The notes under the pieces: model-generated | Database searches by the model: none | Told to the model about the DNA's origin: nothing | Seen by the model: only the letters and a program-made list of their open reading frames with translations | Shown: one piece after another, positions 26,601-40,700 of the stretch | Numbering within the stretch: position 1 is the first letter of the stretch | Layout of the letters: every line of letters starts with the position of its first letter | Assembly: GCF_014898815.1 (NCBI RefSeq) | Contig: NW_026515533.1 | Coordinates: 124,001-188,000 of the forward strand | Reading direction: 5' to 3' | DNA from: Panonychus citri | Taxonomy: Eukaryota > Arthropoda > Arachnida > Trombidiformes > Tetranychidae | Length of the DNA: 64,000 nt | Translations under genes and position numbers: made by a program

Positions 26601-29600
26601 GGATTTTTCGAGGGGATTGATTTCTGAACTTTTTGGCGATTTTGATTATTTTTGTAATCAAAATGAATGCGAGTTAAATGATTATAAATTCTTGTTTTAT
26701 CATCATTTATGCCGAGAGTATAAATATCATCTCTGATATGTCGAGGGATGTGTTGGAGAACAAGATTGAGAAAGAGGGAATCGTTGGTTGGACCAAACGC
26801 TTTGGTTACCAACCTTCGCATGTCTGAGAAGAATTTTTCAGGATGAAATTCTGGGTTATATCGACAATTTCTTAATTCGAAGTCCGCTGAATATTGGCTT
26901 TCAGGGGTCTTTAGCTTTTCGAAGAGGGCATCAACGTATTCTTGGTAATTTGTAATATCGTCTAAACCAGTGGCACTTGTTTTTATCTCATGAGCCATAG
27001 ACTTTTGGAGAAGTCGTAATCGGGTTTCGTCATCCACATTTTCTTTGGATAAACGATCTTTAGTTTTGACCAACCATGAATAGGGGTCTTCACCAGAACG
27101 GAATTCGGGTACATGAGGATCCGTTTTCAACTGCTTCATTAACTCGAAGAAAGTTGAAGGTGTTAAATTGTCATTTGAATTGACAGATGGAGAGATTGAT
27201 GGAGGTGATGGATCGGTAATATTTGCACCGAGAGAATTTAAAATGTTCTTTATTTTTAAGAGAACACCAAGAGAGAGAGGGAGAGCATAAAGTTCTGAGT
27301 GGGAGAGATTGAAAATAATTTCGTTTTCTCTTCCAATGTTTTTTATGAAATTCTGAATTTCAGGTTCAGAGATATTTTGGGTACGAAATTCTGTTAGCCA
27401 ATTTGGGAGGTTTTGGCTTTTTATTTCCTCAATAGGAAGAGATTGAATTTCTTCTGAAGTTAGAGTTTCTCCAAGAAGAAGGAAATTAGTTGACACAATG
27501 TCAGTAAGTCGTTTCATGGCAAGAGAACGAATTGGAATTGGAACATTCCAAAGACGGAAAAGTTCGAGAATCTCGTTGAATGTGAGATCTCTGAGAGATT
27601 TGGGTTTGGAAATTATCGTAGAAACACGAGTGGGTGGTCGAGGGTTGACCGGGGTTTGAATATCATTAAAAGATGGAGGTGATGGGATGAGAGTTTCATC
27701 CTCGGAAAGTTCAGGTTCGGGTGTAGTAGTAACACGACGAGTAGCTTTCGCAGCTTTAGCAGCACGAGCGGCAGCAACACGAGTAATAGCAGCGATTCTT
27801 GAACGCTTAGGAGGCATTTTGATTGAAAGATGGATGGATGGATTGATTGAAGTTAATTCAATAGAATTTTTTGGTTAAGAGTTAGATGGAGAGATGGATG
27901 GATGGATGGAGATAATTCAGTAGAATTTTATTTGAAATTTAGATGGATGGATTTGTTGAAATTTAGATGGATGGATTGATTTTAATTCCGTAGAATTTTG
28001 ATTGAGAGTTAGATGGATGGATGGATGGAGATAATTCAAAAGAATTTTGGATGAGCAGAAAACACAAACACAAAACACTGGAAACAACGTTTTCACGCTG
28101 AGTAAATCAAGAGAATAAGCAAAGGGAGAAATGAACACAATCCTGCCTGGGTCGCCAATTTGTGGGGGAAAATTTGAGATGATGAGGTTTAGATGATCAC
28201 TTAGATCGATGGATTAAGATTGAGACGAAACTCAGATTGATTGAGATGAAACTCGGATGGATTGAGATGAAACTCAGATTAAGTCTTTAGGCTTGAAGGA
28301 AACAGAAGATTTTCGGTCCCACAAAATTTACCGAATACAAGATTCTTTTAGGATTGTGTCACTCACTTTACTTACTGATCTATTGATCTCAATGTTAAGC
28401 ACTTGCATTTAAACTCGATAATTCTTTAGAATTCAAGGTAACAATTAAACATTAACTGTTAAAGATTTAGATGGAACTTAATTGAAATTTTAATTAGAGT
28501 ACGTTGTAGAGAAAATAAGATCAACTTGAATAGTTGGGAAAATCACAACGACTAAAGAACAAAGGGGAAAATTAGTTCTTTTTTAGAATAAAGAACAAGG
28601 GGGTAACAATTTAAAGGGGAATCAATTAATGATGAGGAAGGGGTAACAATTAAATTGGGGGAACACAATTAAATCAAATTAACCAAATTAATCACATTAG
28701 TGATGAGGTTAAACAATTATTACAAAGTAACTTTTTGTCTTATGTCTCGACAATGATGAAAAATATGGTTAACCGAAATGGTTAAGATAAAGATGAACTA
28801 AAGATAAGCTTGTAGGCTTAACAATACATCTTCCTAAAAAACAAAAGAAAGTAAAAAGAAAGATAGAGAGAAAGAGAAAATCGGGTCTCTTACTTTTGTA
28901 ACCAATTTTTGGTCATCTTAAGATGAAGAGATTTAGGTTAATACAATTAAGAAATTTCAGTTAATTATTTTAATTAACTTCATCTATAATTATATCTTGA
29001 GATATAGATTGAAATTTTGATTAATTATTATTGGTTAATTAAGTTGGGATATTATAATCTCTTAATTATTTAGATCAATTAATTAGGATTCTAATCAATT
29101 TGATTTGTTGAATTAACAATTGAGAAAATTATAACTATAGTTATGGGAGTGGGTTAACCAATTTTAACAATGGGGAAATTTAAGAATTGAAATTAAGAAA
29201 ATTACAACAATTAACTAATTGTTGAGAACAGAATAAAAATTTAGAAAAGTTTTAAATTTGTTTCCAAATCATAATAGTGATGAAAAGGAAAGACTGAGGA
29301 TTTCATGTTTTTCTACCCTTCATCATCATTGAGACAGAATCAATGTAAGAGACTCATTAACTTTAAGGATCATTTGGTAGCCTTGAATTTTTTTTCTTCT
29401 TACTTTCCATGATAAAATAGATTAACCTTTACCTTGTGAGCATTAATTAAAGACAATTAGCTGATTGTATAACTGTAATTGATTCCATTTCGAAAGTGAA
29501 TTTACATTGATACGGACTTGAGATGATTAATTAAATTTTCTTCTTTTTCATCCTCATCTTCATCTCTCGATCTTTTCATTATCAACAACTTGGTGAATTC

Positions 29601-31719
29601 TGGTCATATACTTTGGTGGAAATTTTCACTTTTCAAATGGATCCAATTAACACCATCACTTTATCTAGACTCAATCAGATTATGTTGCTGCTTATGATAA
29701 CTTTTGTGTTGAACAAACTGAGAGCAATTTAATTAATTACTACGATGCTCATAATAATTATGTTCATCAACTTCACGCTTTCAATGGGATGCTGAAATTA
29801 TACATTGGCGAAGTACTTCCCAACATTTACGAGGTAAGTTCTTGACCAGAGTTCAAGAAGATCAACCCAATCAATGAACAATTAGCGTTAGATCAACGAG
29901 ATTTTCATTTGGAATTGATGTTTTTCCAATTGTTGTCATTGTGATTTACTGATTTTTTTTGTTTCTGTTGATTTGGTTGAAGCTCAGAATTTGAACAACT
30001 AGAACTCAACATAAGCAACAACCAAAAAAAAAGCAGAAAGAAAATGTCAACAATCAGTCATTCATGAGAGAAAGATTAACAATCAATATCTCTGAGCCAT
30101 TAGTCATTCAATGGAAATTAAGATTAGAGATAAATTCCTTTGTATCATGTTAATCACCATGATGATGAATATCAATTACCATGATTATAATTGTTTCTCG
30201 AAAGCGAGTTGACCAAAAATAACCTTACCTATGGTGTAATCAATGTTTTGACTAAACACCATTAGATAATCAACCAATCAAACCGCGAGCTTTATTTTCA
30301 CCGAGGACTAAATATTCATGATGCTTATATGATGAATGGAGATTAAGATTATATCATGAAGAAGATGATGATCATGATGATGACGATGAAAAGATCAGCA
30401 TTCTTTGTAATTTAATCTTTCTTTCCTGTTCTATTCAGTTTATCTCATATATATATAAAACTATTCTCATCATTATCATGATAATCATCATTTATACATG
30501 AGATTCATCATCATTCCTATCACAATATGCTGAAAGATCTGAAAAAAAAGGAAGATGATGTTCACTTTTTGTTCATCTTGATCTTTACCTTCTTATTATG
30601 CTGATGATCATCATCAATATCATGAGATTCATTGAGAAAAAAAGAGCTTATCATGAGTTTTGGGATAAATATGAAGTTGACACAGATCTTTAATCCATCT
30701 TCAATCATATCGTCAGAAGTTATCAAATATTCTGTCTCATTTCAACTATCCAAGTTATTAAATTCCAATTGGAGGTAAAATTTTGATATCATGAAATTGG
30801 CAATAACAATTAATAAACTCTCATGAATTTGCATGTTGGCAAAAATTCATTATTCATTTTCAAAGTGATTCATTGAATTTTGGGAGGTAGAAAAGTTCAT
30901 TTATCTAATACTGAAACTTTTTGCTCATTTCTTTCCCATTTTCCAGGAGATACAAGAGGCTTACTTGGATGTAAGTGATATTCTTGCTTGTTCAATTCAA
31001 TCTGCTGCTGAATTTCTTACAAACAAGGTGAGTTTTCATGAGATTTTTATCACAAAACTTTATTAGAATGTAAAAGTAAGAGAAGAAAGAGGAAAATATT
31101 TTCTTCCATCAATCATCAATTCCTTCAGTTCAAGTTAACCTCATCAACCTTGAATCATTATCTTTGTCATTTATTTGAGTTGATATAAAATTCAGGGTAA
31201 ACACCATGAATGGATTACTCATCATCTTCATCATTATCTGATTGTTCAATGACCTGATCATTTGATGAAGTCTCTTTTGAGTTTGACAATAATATGTGTC
31301 CAGTTAAAGATTGACCATGATGATAATCACAACTGACATGATGCTGATTATTATTTTTTATCAATCTAACTTTTTTTTTCACAATGAAAATTTAATTCAT
31401 TATTAACTATTGATTTGTGTAGTTAAACTTTACTATTAATAATATTATCATAATAGTTAATTTCATTTCTATCACGAAATTTAAATGATTAGCGATAATT
31501 AGTTTTCTTTTTTTTTGTTCATTTCTTTTCATTTTCACCATCAATTGTTTTCCAATTGTAATTGTTTTCATGGTAATTATCATGATTAAAGCTACAATGA
31601 TTATCGAATGAAATAAATTTTCTGTTATATTCAAGGTCTAAATTAGAACAAAAAAAGCCCAGAGAGAGAGAGAGAGAGAGAGAGGGAGGGAGGGAGAATG
31701 AGAAAAAGTGTGTGAAAGG

Positions 31720-31768
<49 letters not shown>

Positions 31769-34700
31769 GAAGTTTGAAATTCGAGAGAATTTTTCTTTTT
31801 CGTTTTTTCTCCTCGATTCTTGCGTTTCCATGATAACCATCAATTCTAATTCTAATGTTATTAACAATACATTTTTCTCCCCTCAACTCAATCTACTTAT
31901 TGTATTATATTTCCAACAATATAAATGCTTTTACTCAAGTGAAGGTTGAAGTAAGAAAAATATTACAATATTATTAAAAGATAATATTAACTAGATGATT
32001 AAGATAACAATCAGAATCAGAATCAGAATTAGTAATTGAAATAAACTGAGCCACTGGTTTTCCATGAACATGGAAAAAAGAAGAAGAAAAAAACACTTAA
32101 ACTGATTTCGAGTCTTATTGTAATTGGCAAAGGGAAAAAAAGGAGAAAAAAAAAACTTTTACTTCAACTTGTTAGAACTTACGAATTTGTTTTCTCTCTC
32201 GAATTTGTTTTTTTCCTCTTCATTTGTTTCGTTATCATGAATTTGATTCATCAAATTAACTGTAATTAATTTTTTTTCCTCTTCCATTATGTTACATAAT
32301 TATTATGATAATTTCTGAGTTTGTCATGAACAATTTTAAAGGTAATTAGATAATGATTGATAATTGATTTTCCTCGAGTTGAAACACTTAACTCACCGAG
32401 TCACTTGAGTTGACATTTACAAGAATTAACTTGATGAAATATTGATATGGACAAATTTAGAGAATTCATATCGAGTTTCTCTCCAACAATTAATAATTAA
32501 CTCTACGAACCATGTAAAGGTTTAATTCTTAATCCAGATTCATATTCGATAAGTGCCTTCTAATAACATATTGGAAGAGTTTACCAGCCAAATGAATAAG
32601 ATGAAGAGAAAAAAAAAGTGTTCATGATGCTAATTAGACTATAATTATAATTATCGACAAAATTGAGGGAAAAGTAAAATTAAATTACTACCGAAAGGTA
32701 AAAATGATGATCAACTAAAGTTAATCTGAAATGGTTATCACCACAATTTTAAGAATACACTCAAGTGATATCCGAATGGAATAAACTTCTTTAAGCTAAA
32801 GCTTTAGGTGTAATTTTCAATGGAGATTCCGACTTGCCCTCACTATCAAGTCAATAAGATTCGTATACAGGATCCCAATTGAACACTTTAAGAATCGATT
32901 TAATCACTTCCGTTGAACTTAATAATGTTTATTAACTTTAATAAGAAAAGGTAAACTAAGTAAATGTAAGAGAGATAAACACAAATAAGAATGGTAATTT
33001 TCTTTAACATTTGAGTTTTAAAACTTAGACAATTAAAAAAGATTCACAAAAGTGGAAAATTAATCTTGTTTCAATAAGATCTAAATCTTAACTCTTTTTT
33101 ACTAAAGTAATTTTCTTATATATATGAAAGGGAGATAAAGATTAAGCTTAAGCTTATCCAGTATCCAAGGGTAACGTAAAGAAAAAGGGGAAGAACAAGA
33201 GAAAAGAAAACGTCTCCTTTTGTTTACTTTGGCGCCTAATATTACCCACTCTTGGTAATCACGTGAGTGAAGAAAAGAGAAGGAGCCAAAAGGCTTAACC
33301 ATATAAGGATAAACCATAAGGTTAACAGAAATTGGAGACTTTAGTCTGTTGTCTTTTCTGTTGTTTGGTTAAACATGAGTAATTGGTAATAGTGATTAAT
33401 TAGATTAACTCAAGTTTTCACATCAAAATGTTAATTGTTTTAAATAAGAAAAGAAAAATGAAAATTAATGAAAATTAAATGTGAAAAGATTCCAAGGGAT
33501 TCAACCTTAAGGTAGAGCTTGAGCTACCCTTCAGTTCTCCAATTTTAAGACCTTGACCCATCCTTTGGAATATTGGACATTTCATTGATATGAAGATTCC
33601 TGAAAGGTACAACAGCTAAAGTGTCGATATCCTCATCATCAATTTCCTCAATTTCAAAATTCATGGGAGGTAAAGGTAATGGATTTGATGAATCAGGTTC
33701 CACACATTGATCCTTATTGAATGATGGTGTTGACCTTGTCCTTGGATTACCATAGTAAGACCAATTTTCAGGCCACTCGGCTTTTCCTTCGGTCACTCTC
33801 AATGAGTAAACATCCAAAACTCGAGCAACTCGTCGATTCCCACAGGTAATTAAAACGTTTTTATTATGAATACCATCATTAAGTTTCATAACTTTTTCCT
33901 CTATTTCTGGCCAAAAGGTTAAATAGAGTTGCATGGCAACATAAACTAACTGGGAATGTGTTTGACCTCAATGGTAAAACCTTTAAACACAAGAAAAGCA
34001 AGCTGAGGGACAGGCGCTTGAGCGATATGGTGAAAAGTGTTGAGTGATTTCTCTCATCTTTGGTCTTAACCGATCAATTTCATCTTTACTAAGTCCGAGA
34101 GCTTTTAATTGTAAAATGAGATTAGATCCAACCAATTGCTTAGCCACTGCAAGATAAGGTATTACTTGATCAACAACACTTTGAAGGTTTTTGGCATGTT
34201 TAATATCAGATCTGAATAATCCATGATATTCAGTCTCCATGATCTCGATCTGTGGATGACTAACTAAAGTTTCATACACGATCTCTTGATTACCATTAAC
34301 AATCACAACCCAAACTGGTTTTTGTTTAATCTTCTCAATGATACCTTGAGGTACTTCGTATCGTTCAAACACACCAGCATAAGCCATGTTAATACTGAAG
34401 ATTAAATTTGGGTTTGGGTGAGATTTCATTCCATCAGTTAATTGATTTTGATAATCATCAGGAAGTTTCGGTAAATTGATTCTTGTTAAATTATTAAATG
34501 TCTTTAAAGACTCTTGATGTCTAATCTCATTGAGTTTTTATACCATTGACGTGATGGATGAGATGAACGTGATGATGATGATAATGATGATGATGATGAA
34601 AGAATCGGAACCAATTCTTTTCCAGTTGAACTCGGAATTGGCCTTCGAACATCTCGAATAGATGGAAACATGAGTAAAATCTTCATTTCCAATTCACGAG

Positions 34701-37700
34701 CTTCAGCTTCGGGGATGAGAGAAAAAGGGTCAATTCTAATGAATGGGTACTGATCTGAATGGAATGTTCTTGGTAAACTCTGGTTTTCTTTCCATTGTCT
34801 TGGTTTACCTTCAGCATAAGCTGCCCAAGCTGCTGAGGCTCGGATTAAATAATCAGGAACTGTTGATCTTTTAGTTGGATCAACCCACTCAATTGTTCTC
34901 GGACGAACATAAGTTCCGGGCTCAGGCCATTTTCCAACAACAGGATCGAATCCAAGATCTTTCATTATCTCTTCTGTTTCACTGATCGGATGATGAGGAT
35001 CTTTTCCTCGTAACCAACAATTGGTATAACCAGTTCCAACATTGGAAATTTGACTTCTTATGACCAATGGCTTAAGCAATGGATCATCAGGGTTATTTTG
35101 TTTCTCAACCGCTACACAAGCATAATTGTAAAATTTCCTTGCGACTCTTTCTTCATGAGTTTTGTGGTGATCAATTGTTGGTGAATCGAAGGCACATGAT
35201 GCTTGTGGCTTGAGGTGAACAGGTAGATAAGAAATTAATGATTTCGGTTGATTGGTAAAAACTTTCAGGATTTCTCCATGTTTAAATTGTTCGATAAGAT
35301 TGAAATCATAATCGTCTTTTATCAATCCTCGTCTACATGATTTCTCATGTTCATAAAATTCAATTGATTTCACTTGTTGATTACAACAATTTCGGCGACA
35401 GAGGAAAATTGCACTTTTATATTTATCAATAGTTTGACCACGAATCACTTTAGTGAATTGAGGATAATCGTTGATCGGAGCGAATTTGATAACACAATCA
35501 ACTACAATACAAATGGCCTTAGTTTTTTCATTTGGTTGGCTGAAGCCAAGAGAGACAACAACTTTTCTTAACCAAATTACACATTCAAGGCAATACCATT
35601 TGTCACATGATGTACACCGAAGAGGCTCAATAACAATGTGTTCACATAACGAGCAACTAATTGTTGTTATTATCTCATGAAGATCCTCGAGGATAACTTT
35701 GGAAGCTGATAAACCTTTAGGTATATTGTCACAATTCAATTTGTAAACATCAGGAGATGAAATCAAATTACGATAAACTTTCTCGAGAATAAGTTGACAA
35801 TATTTGTTTCGTTTTTCTTTAAGTTCTTGGTTCATCTTTTCCACCTGAGCTTTGATATGAAAATATTTTTCAGGAGCATAATATTCAGGGCGTTTATCCG
35901 TTGGAAGAGGAGCTGGAAATGTATTTCGAGGCCAATCGAAGTCATAAGGACCTGGATATTCATCTTGATGAAATGATTTACCAGAAAATTTGGATTGACC
36001 AATTGAATGTTTTTCGCCTCTTGATTCACTTGGTCTATTTCCTTTAGGAAAATAACCTCTTCTATCAAAAGATGATCCATAAGGTTGAACTTTAGTTCCA
36101 GTGGATTGGTAAGACTTAACAACATCTAAAGATTTAGACTCATATCTTGGGTTAAAATTACCAGTCGAGGTTGAAGGTCGATCAAAACAAAAGTCTAAAG
36201 GCACTGGAAAGATTGGATGTTGAGTTTGACGATCAACATGAAACTCAGTTTGAGTGGAAGATGAAGATGAACTGGAAGCTCTTCTTTTTGGTGAGCTCGA
36301 ACGAATTGGAGACAATCGTCTTTTTCTGTCATACTCTTCATCGAGTCGAAAAGATTCAATTGGTTGAGGTTTTCTTTGGTAATAACCAACACGTTGTTTT
36401 CCTTTAGGACTTTTCACTTCTTCGGCATCAAATACAACAGTTATTTCATCTGAAGATGAGGAATCATTCAATTGACAATTTCCCAAATTAGCTCGAAGAG
36501 ATGAAGTTGAGGAAGAAGAAGATGAAGAAACAGAAATTGAGATCTCCGGTTGATTCGGTGGAAAATTCAATTTACTGGGTGATGGTTGATAACCAATTGG
36601 AGCAAATGAAGACCAAGATGGACTTGGAACTTCCATTGGTTGACCTTTAGGTGTATCTTTATCACAGATAATTTCCACAATATTTCCTTCTTCATCGGTT
36701 CTCACAATAGTTGTGGTCAATTTATCTTGTTCTGAACTCATGGTCGTAATATATTGATGAATATCAAGAATACAACTTAAGTTGAATAGAGTCACAAATA
36801 GATTAAATTGGAATTTTAAAGAATAACAATTTATAAGAATGATTGATAAATAGAACAATTTGAATTGAAAAAGAAAATGAATTTCCAGTGAAAGAATAAG
36901 AAGAGGTGAAAATTGAGAAGAGAGAAAATTCTCTAAAGAGAACAAAAAGTCAATTTGATTTACTAAGATTACAACCTTGAGGTTATAAATCTGACACTTG
37001 ATTCTTAAGAAGAAAATTAGAAAATAGAAATTTAAAGATAATTGAAAATTAATCAATTCCAAAGAATTAATCACAAAGAGAAAATTTCTAGAAACGGAAA
37101 TAAGAAGAAAACAAAAACGATTGACCGTGTGAACAAAATATCCAAAATGGAGACAATGGTAAAGATGAACACAATTGAGATGCACTCTAGTGATCAGCCG
37201 ATAATTAACCCTTTCTAATGAGCTATAGCTAACGAGTCGATTGTCAGCTGCGAAAGTTGAAATGTCAATTTTCTCACGGAATTGAATTAAATTGTTTCTC
37301 GAGAAACAAAAATTGACAATTTCTTTTGAGTTTAATTGTCTCTGTTTAGATCGAGTAACTCTCACATTAGAATCATTATCAATATTAATTGCTCCTTGTT
37401 CAATTATCTGTCGATCGGCGGTTTTATATTGTCTTCGTTTTGGTCGTTGATTTAAATCGTCAATTTGTTCAAATGGTTCAGTGTCATTATCAACTGAGGA
37501 ATCAATTTCAACGTTTTCCGATCGTTCAACATTCGGTGAGTCGAAATTTTGATCATTACTTGTAACCAAGTTACTGTTTTCGTTTTCATCATTTGAAGTT
37601 TCATTGACATTTAAATGATCGAAGTCTTCGTGTTGTAACCAAGAAGGTGATTCAATATCGAAATAATATCGTTGTAACTTTCTCATAAGTTCAGTTACTT

Positions 37701-40700
37701 TTCCTTTGTATAACTTTGAATTCATTACATTTGCGACAAAAAGATGAAACTCTGGAGAGTTAGGATCTAATAATAGTAGACAACCTTTACTCATACCGTA
37801 AATCATGTAAGGTCCATGATACTTTGGTATCAACTTCTTAGAAATTTCTTTCGAATGAGCTTCGTTTTTCAACCAAACAAAATCTCCAATTTTATACGGA
37901 GGTTGCTTATGTAACCGTTTGATACGATTAATTTGATATTGTTGTTGCGCTTTCAACCGAGCAATAGCTATATTTTTGGCTTGAGCCTGGGTAAGTTTAG
38001 ACTTTCGATCCAATTCAAGATGATTATCCAATGAGTCTCTTGGTTGTTGTCCAAAGACAAGAAAGTAAGGTGAAAATCGAGTGATTTTATGAATGCTAGT
38101 ATTGATAGCATAAATTGATCGTTCCAAACTTTTCTCCAAGTCTTTTGTCCCATGCTCGAGAACTAGAGTTCTAAGTCGTTCAGCGATAGTTCGATTAGCT
38201 CGTTCGACTATGCCTTGCGATTGAGGATGGTAAGGAGTTGAAACTTCATGTTTAATGTTCAATTTAGAAAGGTAACGGTGACATTCTTCTGAAAGAAAAT
38301 TAGTTCCACGATCTGTTTGTATCACTTTCGGTAGTGTAAATGTGTTGAAAAATTGGTCGAGGAAACTTATCACTGTTTCAGCCTTTTGATTTTTATAAAT
38401 TTTCGCATAAACGAAACGTGAAAGAGTATCAACCAACACAAGAATTACTCTACTCACTCCATTGATTCTTATCGGTCCTTGTACATCAAGTTCTAACCTT
38501 TCGAAATTATCCTCAGGGATTGGTTTTGCACTTGGTTCAGCATAAATTATCGATGCTGGTTTTGACTTTGAACAAGTGTCACATTCATTACACAATCTAA
38601 CAATGTTGAAGAATAAATTTTTCATATAATATCGAGATGATATTGCCAGAAAAGTTTTCTCAGGACCAAAATGTCCTCCATGAGGAGATGAATGGTAAAA
38701 TTGAAATAGTTCAATTAAGATTTTCTCACCAATAATCGGTTTAAATTGTCCATCGATGTCGAATGAGCGGCGATGTAAGAGTTGATTCTTGATGATATAT
38801 CGTTGTATTGTTTTTTCATCTTTCTCCTCAAGGAGTTGAATGAGTTTACGACAGTCAGAATCTTTCGATTGAAAATCGAATATTTTCTCATGAAATGATG
38901 AAGGTGAGAAATAAACAATAGGAGGAAACTCCAAAGATAAACTTGGATTGAGTAAAGAAAAGTTCACGATGTTCAATCCTAAATTGTTTAATTCACTGTT
39001 ATGATGAAGTTGATCGTTAATTGAATAAACTTTATCAAGATAATCGTCTTCAGGGTCAATTATTTTTCTATGATCCCATTCACTTTGATATCTTGATAAA
39101 CAATCAGGAGCATGAAGTGATCCTTTTTTGTAAACAACTTTAAAGTTATACATTGATAACATTATCGACCATCGTTGCAAACGAGCATTTTTAAAGTTCA
39201 CTTTAGTGATTGTACACAAAGCGTGATGGTCAGTTTCAACAACAAATTGTTCACCTTCAAGAAAATGTTTAAACTTTTCTATTCCAACCATAACAGCGAG
39301 TAATTCCTTTTCAGAAACTGTATAATTGAGTTGATGTTTCTGTAACTTTTGTGAAAAGAAGGAAATTGGTAACCAATCTTTCACCTTTTCAATGGGTGTT
39401 TCTTTGCAATAAGTTGGTGAATCAGGGTCTTCCTGAAGCAAAATCCCTCCAACAGCAATATCAGACGCATCTACTGATATTTTTCGTCTCAAATCGGGAT
39501 TAAAGTGCACAAGCATCGTAGTGGTAACCAAGGACTCTTTCAACAAGTCGAGAGCCTTTTTATCTTCAGGTAAAAGTGCGAATTTTCTTTGCTTTGAAAC
39601 AATTCGATAAAGAGGTGCAGCTAACATTGAATAATTTTAATGTAGCGCGAAAAGTAATTGTAACAACCAAGAATCGACTGAAGTTGTTTGGTTGTTTTCG
39701 CAAGGTAATCTCTTAAGAGCTTCTACCTTTTTAGGATCAGGTTTCATTCCTTGACCATTGACAATATGACCAAGTAGAGGTATCTCAGTGTAACCAAATT
39801 TACACTTCTCTAACTTAACCTTAAGGTTAAATTTCTCGAACCTTTTAAGTACCTCTCTTGTGAGTTCTAATAACTCATTCCAAGATTTTCCAAGAACTGG
39901 AACATCATCAAAATATCCCAAGCATTTGGTATATTGCAATCCAGTTAACAATTTGTTGATCAAATTTTGAAAGATAAAAGGTGCTGCAGATAATCCCATA
40001 GGTAATCGTTTGTATTGATACTTCTTATCTGGTGTCACAAATACAGTTTTACCTCGTTCACTCACAGGTAATTCTATCTGATGATATCCCTGTGCTAAAT
40101 CGAACATGTTAAAAAATTTGGTTTCTCTTACGATTTCCATTAGATCATCTATTCGAGGCATTGGCTGCGGAACAACTTTAGTTATCCGATTTAAATTTCG
40201 AAAATCGATTACCAATCTATCAAGACCATTAGCTCTTGGAACCAGAAGAGCGGGAGAACCACCATCAGCATTTGATTCTTCAATGATATCAGCTGAAAGT
40301 AAATTTTCAATTACTTTTTTAAAACGAAGCCTCTTATCCTTGTTAACCGGGTAAGGTTTATGATAAGGGACAATGTTATCACCAATGTCAATTATCACTG
40401 GACAAATGTCCGAAGAGACGAAACCAAGGTCACGTTCATTTTTACTGAAAACGTGCTCAAATTCACATAACAATTCAATCAATTGATCTTTCTCTTTGCT
40501 GGATAGATCTGGATTAATCCTAGACTTTAGTCTATCCTTAAAAGATTTAGTTTCATCGATAAAGTTGATGTATTGACATTCATTTCTCTCCAACTCCATC
40601 ACTCGAAAAACAAATGAACTTTCCAATTGGGTGAATTCACGATCTTGTTCATTGGAGTTTCCAATGATCGATGAAGAGTTTTCTTGGTGCTTATATTGTT

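Larger units (their letters stand above)
18326..29322 (-). mobile_element. Element A: Ty3/gypsy LTR retrotransposon, 11.0 kb, internally deleted
   Basis: Flanked by two nearly identical LTRs of about 1.16 kb and by a 4-bp target duplication TCAT (18322-18325 and 29323-29326). Coding is on the minus strand, antisense to Stac. Order in its own sense: 5' LTR, tRNA-Arg-like primer site, repeat-rich leader, Gag-protease ORF, reverse transcriptase, a fused remnant of RNase H and integrase, then ORF3 (RING-like plus exonuclease-like). Several frame breaks and a deletion make it non-autonomous. High LTR identity means recent insertion. Confidence 0.95.

Noticed and set aside
31638..31886. Ser-Leu repeat ORFs on the minus strand
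   Set aside because: They are readings of the GA microsatellite, not genes.
34504..39627. Hydrophobic stretch between element B Pol and ORF3 as an envelope membrane segment
   Set aside because: It is T-rich low complexity with no signal peptide, cysteine pattern or furin-like site, and ORF3 proper is RING/exonuclease-like.
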